Of a stretch of 64,000 nt of DNA, positions 8,506 to 18,294 are shown piece after piece. A program made the translations under genes and the position numbers. The stretch lies in contig CM074760.1 in NCBI GenBank assembly GCA_037355855.1, positions 6,626,501-6,690,500 of the forward strand, given 5' to 3'. Origin of the DNA: Pseudo-nitzschia pungens (taxonomy: Eukaryota; Bacillariophyta; Bacillariophyceae; Bacillariales; Bacillariaceae). Numbering within the stretch: position 1 is the first letter of the stretch; every line of letters begins with the position of its first letter. Under the pieces are notes generated by a model, which saw only the letters and a program-made list of their open reading frames with translations, ran no database searches and was not told the DNA's origin.

Positions 8506-11112
8506 GTGCAAAGTACGAGGTTTGAGTTGGACCTAGATGCCATTGTTTCACTAACAACACCGATTTTCATTTTTCCGCTTTTCGTACCACGTTGTTCGCG
8601 TTTCATTCCATTCGATTTCGTTTTTATCACTGCTTTCGGCTCATATCTCATCTTACTCACGCACTGGATTTTTTGGCGTGGCAGGAAATCCGTAAAGAGT
8701 ATCTTCCAGCGATCCGCCGATGCCGACGATCCGGGCAGCATCGAAAGCATCGAACGGGATTCACGGCGAAAGCAAAAGGCAGCCCGTCGACCTCCAACAC
8801 TACGGGATATCCCCCGCCTGACCCGGGAAATGCTCATGCAGAATTCCAAGTCGAGATCGCTCAAGGAAGCCCAGGAAAAGGCGATCCATGCCGCCAAAAC
8901 GCTCTACGAACTCTGCGACGTCGGGCACAAGTCTAACCGTGAACCCATGGTAGCGAGTGGACAGTACGATGTGATTGGACCTCTGACGCAATGCTTGCTG
9001 CACGAGCCAATCTACTTTCACGACCATTACAGCACGTCGACTTCGTCCATGGAGTCTTCTTCGTCTTCGGCGGCGTCCTTGGTAGCAAAACGAACCGACA
9101 CACAACAAGAACCGATAATCAACGACGGCACTATTGATGATTCCAAAGGCGACAATAGCGAAGAGAACAAAGACGATGCCGAAGAAAAGGATTCGGGAGA
9201 GACTGCAGATTCGACAGCGAATGGATCCGATAGCGCCGAACCCATAACACCGAGTGGTGAGGATACGGAGGACGAAACACCATCTATGCCGGCAAATCCT
9301 CCCTCGTTGGCAGAACCACAAAGTTCCACTTCTAGCACCAGAAAAATCCGCAAGAGTCACCATCGAGTCGACGAAAAATTGCATTTTGTCTGCCTCACTC
9401 TGAACAATCTGTCCATTCCAAACGACAACAAACGCGTCATGGTCCGGGAACGAGGAGCGAAACGATTGATTGGAAATCTCTGCAAGGTGATCAAGTCTGG
9501 GAAAAAGGAAGCTCATCTCTGTTGCATCATCCTGATGAATCTCTCATTCTACGAGCCAGGGCTCACCATAATAGGCCAGTTTTCACCGACCAAGCTTTCG
9601 CCCATTATGCCGTCTTCGTCGTCGTCTTCGTCTTCCGCCAAACCGGAGAAGGCATCTTCGCCCACCAATCCCGAAACCAACTCCAATGCCGGGATCGAAA
9701 ACAAGAGCAACGGCACCAGCAATTCATACAAGGCTGCCAAGGCCGGCGCCAAGGCTCTGGCCACTACCACTACGGTTCTGAAGCGCGCCGCAGCCGTCGT
9801 AAGCAAGCCGCGGAAGCTGACCCCCCTTGAAAATCCCGATTCCCTCCTCCGAATCCTCCAGGACCTCCTTTCAACCGCGGAGCGTGGGACTTCGGACTTT
9901 CGATGGGCCTTTGGACTTCTTGCCAACCTGTCGAGACATCCAGAAAACGCCCTGTTGATCGGATTGACCGGGATCCCACGGGTGGCTATCGATAACCTTA
10001 GGCTGGCTAAAACTCCCAGCAGCGACTGGGCCACAAATTCCCTCGAGGACTTTTCCTCGTATTTCTTGCTGCATCTTGCCGAGGCCTGCCCGCCCGCCTC
10101 GCTCAAGGGAGCGTTGGAGGTAGCTATGAAGATCATGAACAACTCCGAGGATCATTACTGCAGCAGCGAGAATGGCAACAAACATGACGGTGCGGCCAAC
10201 GGCGAAAGCAGAAACGGAGACAACAACACCAACAACACCAAGAAAGATGGCAGCGCGAACCTCGGCAACCATCACCGCGACAACCAGCATCGGATGGGAA
10301 TCCAGAATCTGAAGGCCACAATGATTTGCGCCTTTTTGGGATTGGAATGGAAGGAATTCCCCGACCACGGGGTTCTTGCAGCGGGAGCTATCTCGGAGCT
10401 CATGGGCAACACCTTTGAGAGGGTCGGAAAAAAGGCTACCTACACCGACAGCGACTTTTCTCTGCGCACCGCGGTCAGCGCGTATGCGGCGCTTGCCAAG
10501 GCCGCGGCCAGGGCGGACAACATCGAAGCCAGCCGAAGCCTGTCCTCGGTGGAGGCCAAGATCAACAAAAACACGCTGACCCCGGGGAGCGTAGCGAGTG
10601 CTCCGGCGCCGGAACCGGAGCCAAACGGGTTCGCGAGAACCTCGTCGATGTGTGTTCACACCAAGGTCTTGGCTCTTCCGACATCCATTTGCTTGTTGTT
10701 CAAAATCATCAACGCCATCGCCCTCTACTGGGGCGAAGACAGCCAAACGATCGGCCTCGGGAGCCACCACAGCACCGGCAGCAGCAATAGCAACGAGTAT
10801 TATGCCGACACCTATCACTGGGACATCAAGGCGGGCGATTTGGCCGTGGGCGCCGTTATGTCGCTCCTGCCGGCGCTGTTGGAAGGGACGGGAGAGCCCT
10901 CCATGGGAAGCCAACAGGCCTGCGCCGACCTGTCCAAGATGTTTGTCTTCTTCTCCAAAAAGACGAATTCGATCGCGGTCCGCGCTCGATCGCTAGAGGT
11001 GGCCGAAAAGCTAACGGAGAGCGCTTCGGGAAGTGCCCTTCCACTTCTCGAGGCCAGCTACGATTTGTGCCGAAATTTTGGAATCCACCGGCTGCAAAAG
11101 AATTTCTTGTAG
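8506..11112 (+). CDS. Armadillo-like helical repeat protein, uncharacterised
   Basis: The frame is open from 8497 and runs to a stop at 11110-11112. The first in-frame ATG is 8830; residues before it (a hydrophobic stretch FVFITAFGSYLILLTHWIFW, then a basic linker) look protein-like, so a start in an upstream exon is likely and 8506 only marks the open frame. Leucine-rich helical pairs resembling armadillo repeats are visible, for example LHFVCLTLNNLS, AHLCCIILMNLSFYE and FRWAFGLLANLSRHPENALLIGLTGIP. They are interrupted by long acidic, Ser-rich and Asn-rich low-complexity inserts. ARM-like folds usually bind proteins; no enzyme motif is seen. Its specific role is unknown. The hydrophobic N terminus, if translated, would anchor it in a membrane. 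It lies on the same strand as the acyltransferase, 1.5 kb upstream. Confidence 0.65.
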   Translation: MQSTRFELDLDAIVSLTTPIFIFPLFVPRCSRFIPFDFVFITAFGSYLILLTHWIFWRGRKSVKSIFQRSADADDPGSIESIERDSRRKQKAARRPPTLRDIPRLTREMLMQNSKSRSLKEAQEKAIHAAKTLYELCDVGHKSNREPMVASGQYDVIGPLTQCLLHEPIYFHDHYSTSTSSMESSSSSAASLVAKRTDTQQEPIINDGTIDDSKGDNSEENKDDAEEKDSGETADSTANGSDSAEPITPSGEDTEDETPSMPANPPSLAEPQSSTSSTRKIRKSHHRVDEKLHFVCLTLNNLSIPNDNKRVMVRERGAKRLIGNLCKVIKSGKKEAHLCCIILMNLSFYEPGLTIIGQFSPTKLSPIMPSSSSSSSSAKPEKASSPTNPETNSNAGIENKSNGTSNSYKAAKAGAKALATTTTVLKRAAAVVSKPRKLTPLENPDSLLRILQDLLSTAERGTSDFRWAFGLLANLSRHPENALLIGLTGIPRVAIDNLRLAKTPSSDWATNSLEDFSSYFLLHLAEACPPASLKGALEVAMKIMNNSEDHYCSSENGNKHDGAANGESRNGDNNTNNTKKDGSANLGNHHRDNQHRMGIQNLKATMICAFLGLEWKEFPDHGVLAAGAISELMGNTFERVGKKATYTDSDFSLRTAVSAYAALAKAAARADNIEASRSLSSVEAKINKNTLTPGSVASAPAPEPEPNGFARTSSMCVHTKVLALPTSICLLFKIINAIALYWGEDSQTIGLGSHHSTGSSNSNEYYADTYHWDIKAGDLAVGAVMSLLPALLEGTGEPSMGSQQACADLSKMFVFFSKKTNSIAVRARSLEVAEKLTESASGSALPLLEASYDLCRNFGIHRLQKNFL

Positions 11113-12684
11113 CGAGACAAATCGTATCGCTCTGTGATAAATCATACATCCCAGTGCAAATTCACTGTGGTGGAGCGGAGCGGAGCGCACTGGCGACAAG
11201 AGTAGTGCATTAACCGCGCCGACCACAGCAGTGCCAACTTTGTCATAATAATACCCGGCAAGTTTCTCATGCATCATACCGTGGCATATTTTGGTTGTCG
11301 CACACATGTTGGAGCGGAATTGGATCAACTGAAACGAACAATATCAATGACAACGTGCGAACTAATCGGACCGGCACGCAAAGAAAACTACAGAATAATA
11401 GACCTTTGTGCATGTAGCAGTAGACAGTATCAAAATAACATTAGGAATAGAAATATAAATATAGCTCTTTCCTTCATCTTGGGACTGTGTTTTGAAAATG
11501 AAGCCACATGCCTCGTCCTTGACACAGCGCATCATGCCCATACTGTCCCTCTAGAATGGAAATTTGATAGTTTTTGAAATTGAAGATACCTATGCTTGCA
11601 CGTACGAGTATTTTGACGAGACCACAAGATGTTTTTGGCATTCATGTGGAGTGTGGTGTTTGGTGATTCGTGTTGCACTAGCAGGGGTCATGGTGCACTA
11701 GTACTTCGCATTACTTCTACTGGCACCTTACACCAAATTAATAATAACACTTCTTACTAATTTTTACGTATTATTATTAGTAACTTGCGTAGATGACGAG
11801 ATGTTGAGTGCCTTCCGACTCGCTAGACTAAGTCGGACTGAACCGACCATCTGCGCTGCAGCTGGGAATTACCGGCGAAAGACTGATCATAACCGCAACT
11901 TCAAATTGGTTCTCGCAGAGAGAGACATTACGTGTAGTTAAAATCTTGCCAATAAATCAAAAGTTACGAAAACAGGAGATTTGTATCACCGAAAGCTGTT
12001 TCGAGAGCGAGGCGAATATTCAATTGAAAGACGGAAGGGCACGAGTGAAATATTATTATTTTTTTCCAGTAAGATTACTCGTAACGCAACAACCTTACCC
12101 GTAACGCTTCGCATCGAATGGCGAATGGATGGATTTGTTCCTTTGTTCCACTCTCCTTCACGACTGCCTAGTACGTCCTAAGTGATATTTACTCTAGGAA
12201 CTTCGAGCACGCGACATTTTTATGTACTTCGTATCAAATACCAAACGATGCTAAGGTGCTAGATCGAATGCAACAACAAGGAGCGTTTGTAATTATTTAA
12301 AATAGTCTAAGCAGTAATACGCCATTGCAACTATTCATACGCGTTTCACATAACCAAAACGCGAAGACATCGAAAGAGACTCGATCAGATTTCATCTGAT
12401 TCCTCAACATCGACGACCATTGCTGCTCTTCCCCACCAAAGGTTAAAAGGTGACAGGGGATCAAATACGACGAGACTCGCCAATCAGAATACAATACTTC
12501 AAAGAAGTGCAGTTTCTTGTGTTGCAATCGACGCACCCAAGCACAACGCATCGCAGCACAACCAACTACACAGTTCAGAGCTCCCGAAGACGTAATTTAA
12601 ACAGGTGCACTGATCGTCGAAAGCCACCATGTCGTAAGTTAGCTATGAACGAAATGATTGCATTCTTCGGTTGTACTGAAGCAG
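11113..12684. other. Intergenic spacer, no gene seen
   Basis: AT-rich, with ttattaataa-type stretches at about 11730-11790. A possible upstream start for the acyltransferase lies at 12629: caccATG followed after two bases by a perfect GTAAGT donor. Its phase does not join to the acyltransferase frame at the visible acceptor (12708), so it is more likely 5' UTR splicing or chance. Confidence 0.45.
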
Positions 12685-15136
12685 ATGTGCATTGACCTGA
12701 TAGCGCAGATTCGGCTTCGGAACCATTTATCAGTTCCTCTTTCTCTCATTTTGTGGCTGGGCCTTCTTTGCAATTTTGCTTCATCCAATACCAGTTCCGT
12801 CGACAAGAACATCTCGAATATTGCCTTTACGAGAACGGTATTGGGATTGCTTACGGGCGTGGTCGTCTTGGCCGTCGACGAACTCAACCCAGTGAAACTA
12901 TTTTTGCACGTCTTCCCCACCATCCAACCATGGCAGCTCGCAACGGCCGCCTTTTTGGCAATCCTCTACGTCTCGGTCTCGGAATTCAAGGAACTCTTGT
13001 ACTTTGGCGTCAAGATTTTCATTAATTCCATGCTCTCTATCTTTTTCCGGGACATTGAGGTCTTGGGAAAGGATCGACTCCCGCGCCACGGGCCCATGAT
13101 TTTTGTAATCAACCACGCCAATCAGTTTGTTGACGCCATGGTGGTCCTGGGGACTTGTGGAAACGAAAACTTCAAGGTTTCCTATCTCATGGCAGAAAAA
13201 TCCTTTTACAGACCGATCATTGGGGACATTGCGAGTGCTCTCGATGTTGTTCCAGTAAAGCGAGCCCAGGACGCAGCGATACGCGGACTCGGCACCATTG
13301 GATTTTCGAATGAGATTCCCTCATGTCTGACGCCTGCCTCCTCCGCATCTTCCGGTGATGATTCGGGTGTTGTGGTGGCCGAAATGCAACAAGGTGGTGA
13401 CGAGAATAGCAAGGACACTAGCAGAGATGACGATTCTTTGAAAAAACTCACCATCCACGGAAAGAACGGTTTTACAACCTCGGCGTTCCGGGTGGGAGAC
13501 AAACTGCGTCCGATGGGAACCGCAACTGGCGTAAAGGTCCTGGAAATCATTGACAACGTGACCTGTGTGGTGGAAGCTTCTGCGGTTTCAGAGAGCGATA
13601 TGGCTACCGTCTTTTCGACATCGGAGGACAACAAGGACCGGGCCTACGATATTTTAAAACACGTCGACTTGCACACAGTCTTTGAAAAAGTCCTCGACCG
13701 TTTGGCATTAGGAGGCGTCTTTGGAATCTTTCCAGAGGGAGGGAGTCACGATCGTACGGACCTTCTCCCTCTTAAGGTGGGCGTCACTCTCATTGCCTAT
13801 TCGGCCCTGGAAAGGGACGGAATCTCGGTGCCTATTGTGCCCGTCGGGCTCAACTATTTTCGAACACACCGGTGGAGGGGCAAGTGCCTTGTGGAGTACG
13901 GGGATCCCGTCTTTATCAAACCGGGAACCCTTGCTGAATACCAAAAGGGCGGGTCGGCAAAGCGAGCCGTATGCAATGATCTACTGGATCGTATCAAGGA
14001 TTCAATGCGGTCTGTCATTGTCACCATGCCAGATTACGATTCCCTACAGGTCGTCCACACGGCCCGACGGCTGTACCAACGCAACTCGGAGGCGGTCGAC
14101 GGGCAAGAAAAGCAGGATTTGCTCCGCCGGTTTGCCGTCGGCTACAAGATTTTGTACAGCGGGCTCGAAGACAAACCGCAGGCGTGAGTACCAAACGGCC
14201 ATATGCTGAGCCGCATGGACAGCAGCAGAGCCGTGAATATTTGGTGCGAGCAATTATGGGTTGATTTGCTTTTCATCATCTCATTCTCACACGTATTATG
14301 ATATGACTTTCGTTGCTTTCTATCTCGGGGCACTTTCGTATCACGTTTCCAGCTGGATTGACTTGCAAGAACGGATCAAAGCCTACAGGAGGGAACTTAA
14401 GGAACTTGGATTGCGAGATTATCAGGTTACAGGTCTGGATAGAGAAAACCACAACGATGAGAAAAAGGAAAATATCCGTACCGGCATTCGAATTGTATAT
14501 AGGATCGCCCATTTGTTGGTGCTTACGGCCCTGAGCGCTCTACCCAGCCTCTTTTTGAACCTCCCAGTGAGAATCATGGCGGATATTTATGCAGAGCGAC
14601 GGCGCAAAAAGGCCCTCGCGGCGTCCAAAGTCAAGATTCATGGATACGATGTCATGCTGACGGAAAAACTCACCTTTTGCATCGTTGTTGTGCCTCTGCT
14701 CTGGTTACTCTATGGATTGATTATGCTCTTCTTCACGAATTTTGATGGCCAAACCATCACTCTGTGTTTTATGTGTTTCCCAGTATTTTCGTACACGGCA
14801 ATCATCTCAAGCGAAGCGGGAATGGTTGACGGAAAAGACCTAAAACCTTACCTCTTAAGGCTGCTCCCGTCTACCCGAAAGCGATTGAGGGCCCTGCCGA
14901 AGCAGCGCAGAGAGCTCCGGAGGGACGTGCGCGCCTTTGTCAAAAAGGTTGGCCCAGCCTTTGGAGAATTGTACCACCGGAAGTCTGTCGACTGGACCCA
15001 AATTACCAACCATCTTTCCGCAAAATCTGCGGATATTATGAAAAAAGTCGTCAGCGAAGATGGTTTTCATCACGTCGACAGCAACCTCGATGACGCCGAG
15101 GCTGCTGCAGCTTCAACGGTGAAGAAAGACCAATAA
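12685..15136 (+). CDS. Glycerol-3-phosphate / DHAP acyltransferase, Sct1/Gpt2-like, ER membrane
   Basis: Exons 12685-14183 and 14353-15136; the 169-bp intron has GTGAGT and tttccag ends, and the frame continues (…DKPQA | WIDLQERIKAY). The start is the first in-frame ATG (760 aa). It should transfer an acyl group to sn-1 of glycerol-3-phosphate or dihydroxyacetone phosphate, the first step of glycerolipid synthesis. Acyltransferase block I is NHANQFVD (His144, Asp150), with the five-residue spacing of yeast Sct1/Gpt2. Block III is FPEGGSHDR (349-357). The VPIVPVGLNYF motif follows. Hydrophobic segments precede block I and occur in exon 2 (LPSLFLNLPVRIMADI, VVVPLLWLLYGLIMLFF), as expected for an ER enzyme. 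A polar insert of about 100 residues separates blocks I and III. An upstream coding exon cannot be excluded. Confidence 0.85.
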
Positions 15137-15789
15137 AGAGGGAGACTTTTAGCAAGGCATGAATGCGGGTGGGCAACGCAAAATTGCGAAGAATCTAAGT
15201 ATGTTCTAATTAGCTTGTACAGGTCTTTAAGCCTTGCCATAAAAACATTGGATATTTCATAAGTGTGGTTGTACTTTTTAGCATGTTTGTTTTCTGACAC
15301 GTCCAAATTGAGATCACGAGCACTCATTCCACGGAGAAAACGATTCCATTGCATTGCCATACGGGTTCAGTTTGTCTGTTTTCTGTTCCGCACAAGGTTG
15401 CTTTTGCGCTTTCAGTGATGGACTTGCACTTCGCTTCGTGAAAAACACCCGTCTGCCGAAATCTCGTCCCGTTTCCGTTCAGCGTGCGGGAAATGAGAAA
15501 TGATAGGATCGCAAACACCGCGTGCAAAATCTGTCGAAACGACAAACGAAAAATTCTTTGGTTGGATGGTCCGCACTAGTGTTGCGGGGAATCTCCGAAA
15601 CCCGCGCAATGCATGCTATTTATTTCCACGCCATTCACTACACGCATCGCATCATCAAAAGCCGTTTTTCGTCTTCTCGTGGATTCGCATCGCAGCATCC
15701 GGTTGTTCCTCTCGTCGTCGTGTTTTGATTCGCCAAACCCAACACCTCCCCTCCCCCCACTCCCTCCCTCCGCTTCGCTTCGCTTCGCT
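15137..15789. other. Convergent intergenic region
   Basis: Shared 3' region of the acyltransferase (plus) and malonyl-CoA decarboxylase (minus). A CT-rich tract at about 15740-15795 (cctccctccctc, then four cgctt units) directly abuts the decarboxylase stop codon. No gene seen. Confidence 0.5.
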
Positions 15790-17745
15790 TCATTCCAACC
15801 ACTTCCGCACGGCCGGACCGACCGGTACCGTCCGCAGGGACGATTCGAAATTGCGCTGGCGAACCGGAACCTTGTCCGTGTCGTACAGGTAGTTGACCAT
15901 GAGGCCGTAGCTCTTGGACAGGCCCCCCCGGGAGACGTCCGCCGCGAATCGCACCTCGTGGATCTCGGCGCCGTTTCCCACGTGAAATCCACAGACCTTG
16001 TCGAGTGGTTTTCCGCGGTGTTTTTCGAGGGCGAGGTAGCGGCTCACGAGTTTCAGCAGGACGGTCCGGATCACCGCGTGCTGCTGCGGATTCGAGCGGG
16101 AGGAACTGTCGTTTTCCTCCCGAGCTGTCGTCGTCGTCGTCGTCGTTCCGGAGGCCGCGTCTTCTGCGGCTCGGAGCTCCGCAAAGTCGATCCCGTCGAG
16201 GGTCTCTAGAAATTCTTCCCACGGAAACGGTTCGATGCCGGAGACCAGCCCGCACTCGCGGAGGGCCGCCCGGTCCCCGAGCGAAATCAGGTTGTTGCGG
16301 TCGTCGGCTTGCTGCTGCTGGAGCAGAAACTGCACCCGGATCCAGTTTCGAAAGCCGGGAATCGGAGAGAGCGTCACAAAGGTCCGCAGCGACGGCAATT
16401 CGTCGGCGAGCGCCCGGATGGTTTCCTTGAGCAGGAATTCTCCCAGGCCCACCCCCGCCAGTCCCTTGACGCCGTTGCTGATGGAGTAAAAGGCGGCCAC
16501 GCTCGCGCGTTCGGCGCTGCCACCGGCCTCCAGGACGTCGTTCATGCACGCCGGCACCGATCCCAACAGCGCCGCGTGCACCACCACCAGCGGCCTGCGG
16601 GGAAGCAGGGGATGAAACAATCCAAAGACCCGTTTTGGGTTGGCCTCCGACAGGCGGTCCTTGAGATCCCGGAGACTCCTCACGGGATGGACGGCCTCGG
16701 TGGTGGCGACCGCCTCGACGACCGCCGCCGGGGACCGCTCGTAGGTGATGCGCTCGTGGACCAGGAGTCCGGGGGCGAACCATCGGGAGAGGACGGACCG
16801 CAGGTGGCCGTCGAGGTCCCGGAGCGAAGCGGAGGATGCTTCGTCCCCGGCCTCGTGCCGGCGGATCGTCCGAAGGTCTTCCCGGAGGGCAATCAGGAAC
16901 GCCATTCCGTCCAGGGCGTTCTGTTTCATCACCAGGTCCAGTATGGCTTCGTAGGTTGGTGTGGTGGCCTCCCGGAGGCGCGGGTGCTTGCTGCTGCTGC
17001 TGCTGTTGCTGCTGTTGCCGCCGTGGGGATTGCCCTCGCCGGTTTTGGTTGCGTGCCGGACCCAGTCATCGACGGCGGCCTCGACGGCGGCGTTGTCGGG
17101 ACGGCACTCGCTGGCGAGAATCGAAACGACGGCTCGCCGCTCGCACGACGGGGTTTCCGCTTCCGCTTCCGCTTCTGTTTCGTTCGTCGTCGGTTGGACC
17201 ACGAGGCTCAGGGGAGGCAGCGAGGAATACCTCCGGACCAACTCGTCGGCCAATTCCGCCGTCCGTCGCCGATCCTCCGCGGGGGACTCGTTCGTTGCGG
17301 AGGATGCGGCCGCCCGCAGGGGAACCGGTTCGTCCCAACGGCGGGCCAGGGTTCGGAGGACCTCCGAGACGGTTGGCGACGAGTCGGTGGCGTTGCCCGC
17401 GCCCACGTCCGCGCCTGCGTCTCTGCCCGACGAGGACGTCCAGTGCCGGACCGCAGAGGGATGCACTTGTCTCGCAGTTTGAATCCCAAAGCGTCCACCA
17501 CTGCTTCTGCCATTGCCAAACGAAGAATGCTCGTTCGCTGCCGCCACTCCCGCCAGAGAGAAAGGGAATCGGGGAAGCACACAAGCCGCGGCTGCTGCCA
17601 TGGCGGTTGTGGCCAGGCTCCGTTTCCGGATTGTTGTTGTTGCTGCTGCTGTTGTTGCTGTTGTTTCTGTTGCTGTTCTTCCTCCTCGTCTTGCCTCCCA
17701 CAGAGTCCTACTCATCGCCGTCGACCTCTTGGCAATGGTCATCAT
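15790..17745 (-). CDS. MLYCD: Malonyl-CoA decarboxylase, probably mitochondrial
   Basis: 651 aa from an ATG at 17745 in good context (ccaccATG); the frame is open further upstream but without a better start. The enzyme converts malonyl-CoA to acetyl-CoA and CO2, which relieves inhibition of fatty-acid import and clears mitochondrial malonyl-CoA. Family signatures in the C-terminal GNAT-like domain are HPLLPRRPLVVVHAAL, FYSISNGVKGLAGVGLGEFL, TLSPIPGFRNWI, the LALEKHRGKPLD segment with FHVGNGAEI, and KSYGLMVNYLYD. By analogy with human MCD the FYSIS serine and the FHVGNG histidine would be catalytic. The N terminus is rich in Arg, Thr and Ala with no acids for about 20 residues, typical of a mitochondrial presequence. 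The C terminus is KWLE, so the SKL peroxisome signal of animal MCD is absent. The region is very GC-rich, which creates long antisense open frames. Confidence 0.92.
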   Translation of the reverse strand: MMTIAKRSTAMSRTLWEARRGGRTATETTATTAAATTTIRKRSLATTAMAAAAACVLPRFPFSLAGVAAANEHSSFGNGRSSGGRFGIQTARQVHPSAVRHWTSSSGRDAGADVGAGNATDSSPTVSEVLRTLARRWDEPVPLRAAASSATNESPAEDRRRTAELADELVRRYSSLPPLSLVVQPTTNETEAEAEAETPSCERRAVVSILASECRPDNAAVEAAVDDWVRHATKTGEGNPHGGNSSNSSSSSKHPRLREATTPTYEAILDLVMKQNALDGMAFLIALREDLRTIRRHEAGDEASSASLRDLDGHLRSVLSRWFAPGLLVHERITYERSPAAVVEAVATTEAVHPVRSLRDLKDRLSEANPKRVFGLFHPLLPRRPLVVVHAALLGSVPACMNDVLEAGGSAERASVAAFYSISNGVKGLAGVGLGEFLLKETIRALADELPSLRTFVTLSPIPGFRNWIRVQFLLQQQQADDRNNLISLGDRAALRECGLVSGIEPFPWEEFLETLDGIDFAELRAAEDAASGTTTTTTTAREENDSSSRSNPQQHAVIRTVLLKLVSRYLALEKHRGKPLDKVCGFHVGNGAEIHEVRFAADVSRGGLSKSYGLMVNYLYDTDKVPVRQRNFESSLRTVPVGPAVRKWLE

Positions 17746-18294
17746 GGTGGATTGCAGATCGTTGTCGTTTCGGTTGGTTTCTCCTCTTCTCGCGGTGCCG
17801 AAGCTTGCGCTGATAGCCTGTATTGATCGGCAAGAATGGGGGGTTTTGCTCTCGTTCCTATTCCGTATCCCATTGTCGTCAGTCGTCATTAAAAGGTTAC
17901 CTGTCCGAGTCACCCGTTCTCGTTTCTCGTTTTGTTTCGAATCTACCGTTCGCGCTACCGTGTAAAACCCTATTTTTGTGCATGATCTAAGTAAAAAATA
18001 TTCAAAATATACATACACTAATATCGAATATAAATAAACACGTGCTTACCATTTTTCAGCACATCACCAACGCTGCCGTTGAACTATGGAAATGATAAGC
18101 CTTTTGGTTACAATGGCAACGCAGGAATTCAGTCCTACAACTCCTTTTCACTCCAGTCATGGATTGATTTCTTGTGATGCCAACATCAAAACTTTATGTC
18201 TTCTGATTGAAACTCTTCTTCGAACGCTATTCATTTGACTTGTTTTCACTCCTTCAGAGTTAATGTATTGCAACTATTGAGGCATCAGCAAAAA
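17746..18294. other. Divergent intergenic region
   Basis: 5' flanks of the decarboxylase (minus) and of the large transposase-like gene (plus). AT-rich from about 17970 to 18060. No terminal inverted repeat recognisable here that would mark an element end. Confidence 0.45.

Noticed and set aside
9871..10914. 347-codon minus-strand frame inside the armadillo-like gene
   Set aside because: No motif and low-complexity Gly/Val/Arg composition opposite a frame with helical repeats.
12629..12708. caccATG plus GTAAGT as first exon of the acyltransferase
   Set aside because: The five-base exon leaves a phase that does not match the downstream acceptor in the acyltransferase frame.
16309..17826. 505-codon plus-strand frame inside malonyl-CoA decarboxylase
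   Set aside because: Caused by high GC opposite a gene with clear family motifs; the translation is Gly/Arg/Cys-rich with poly-Cys runs.
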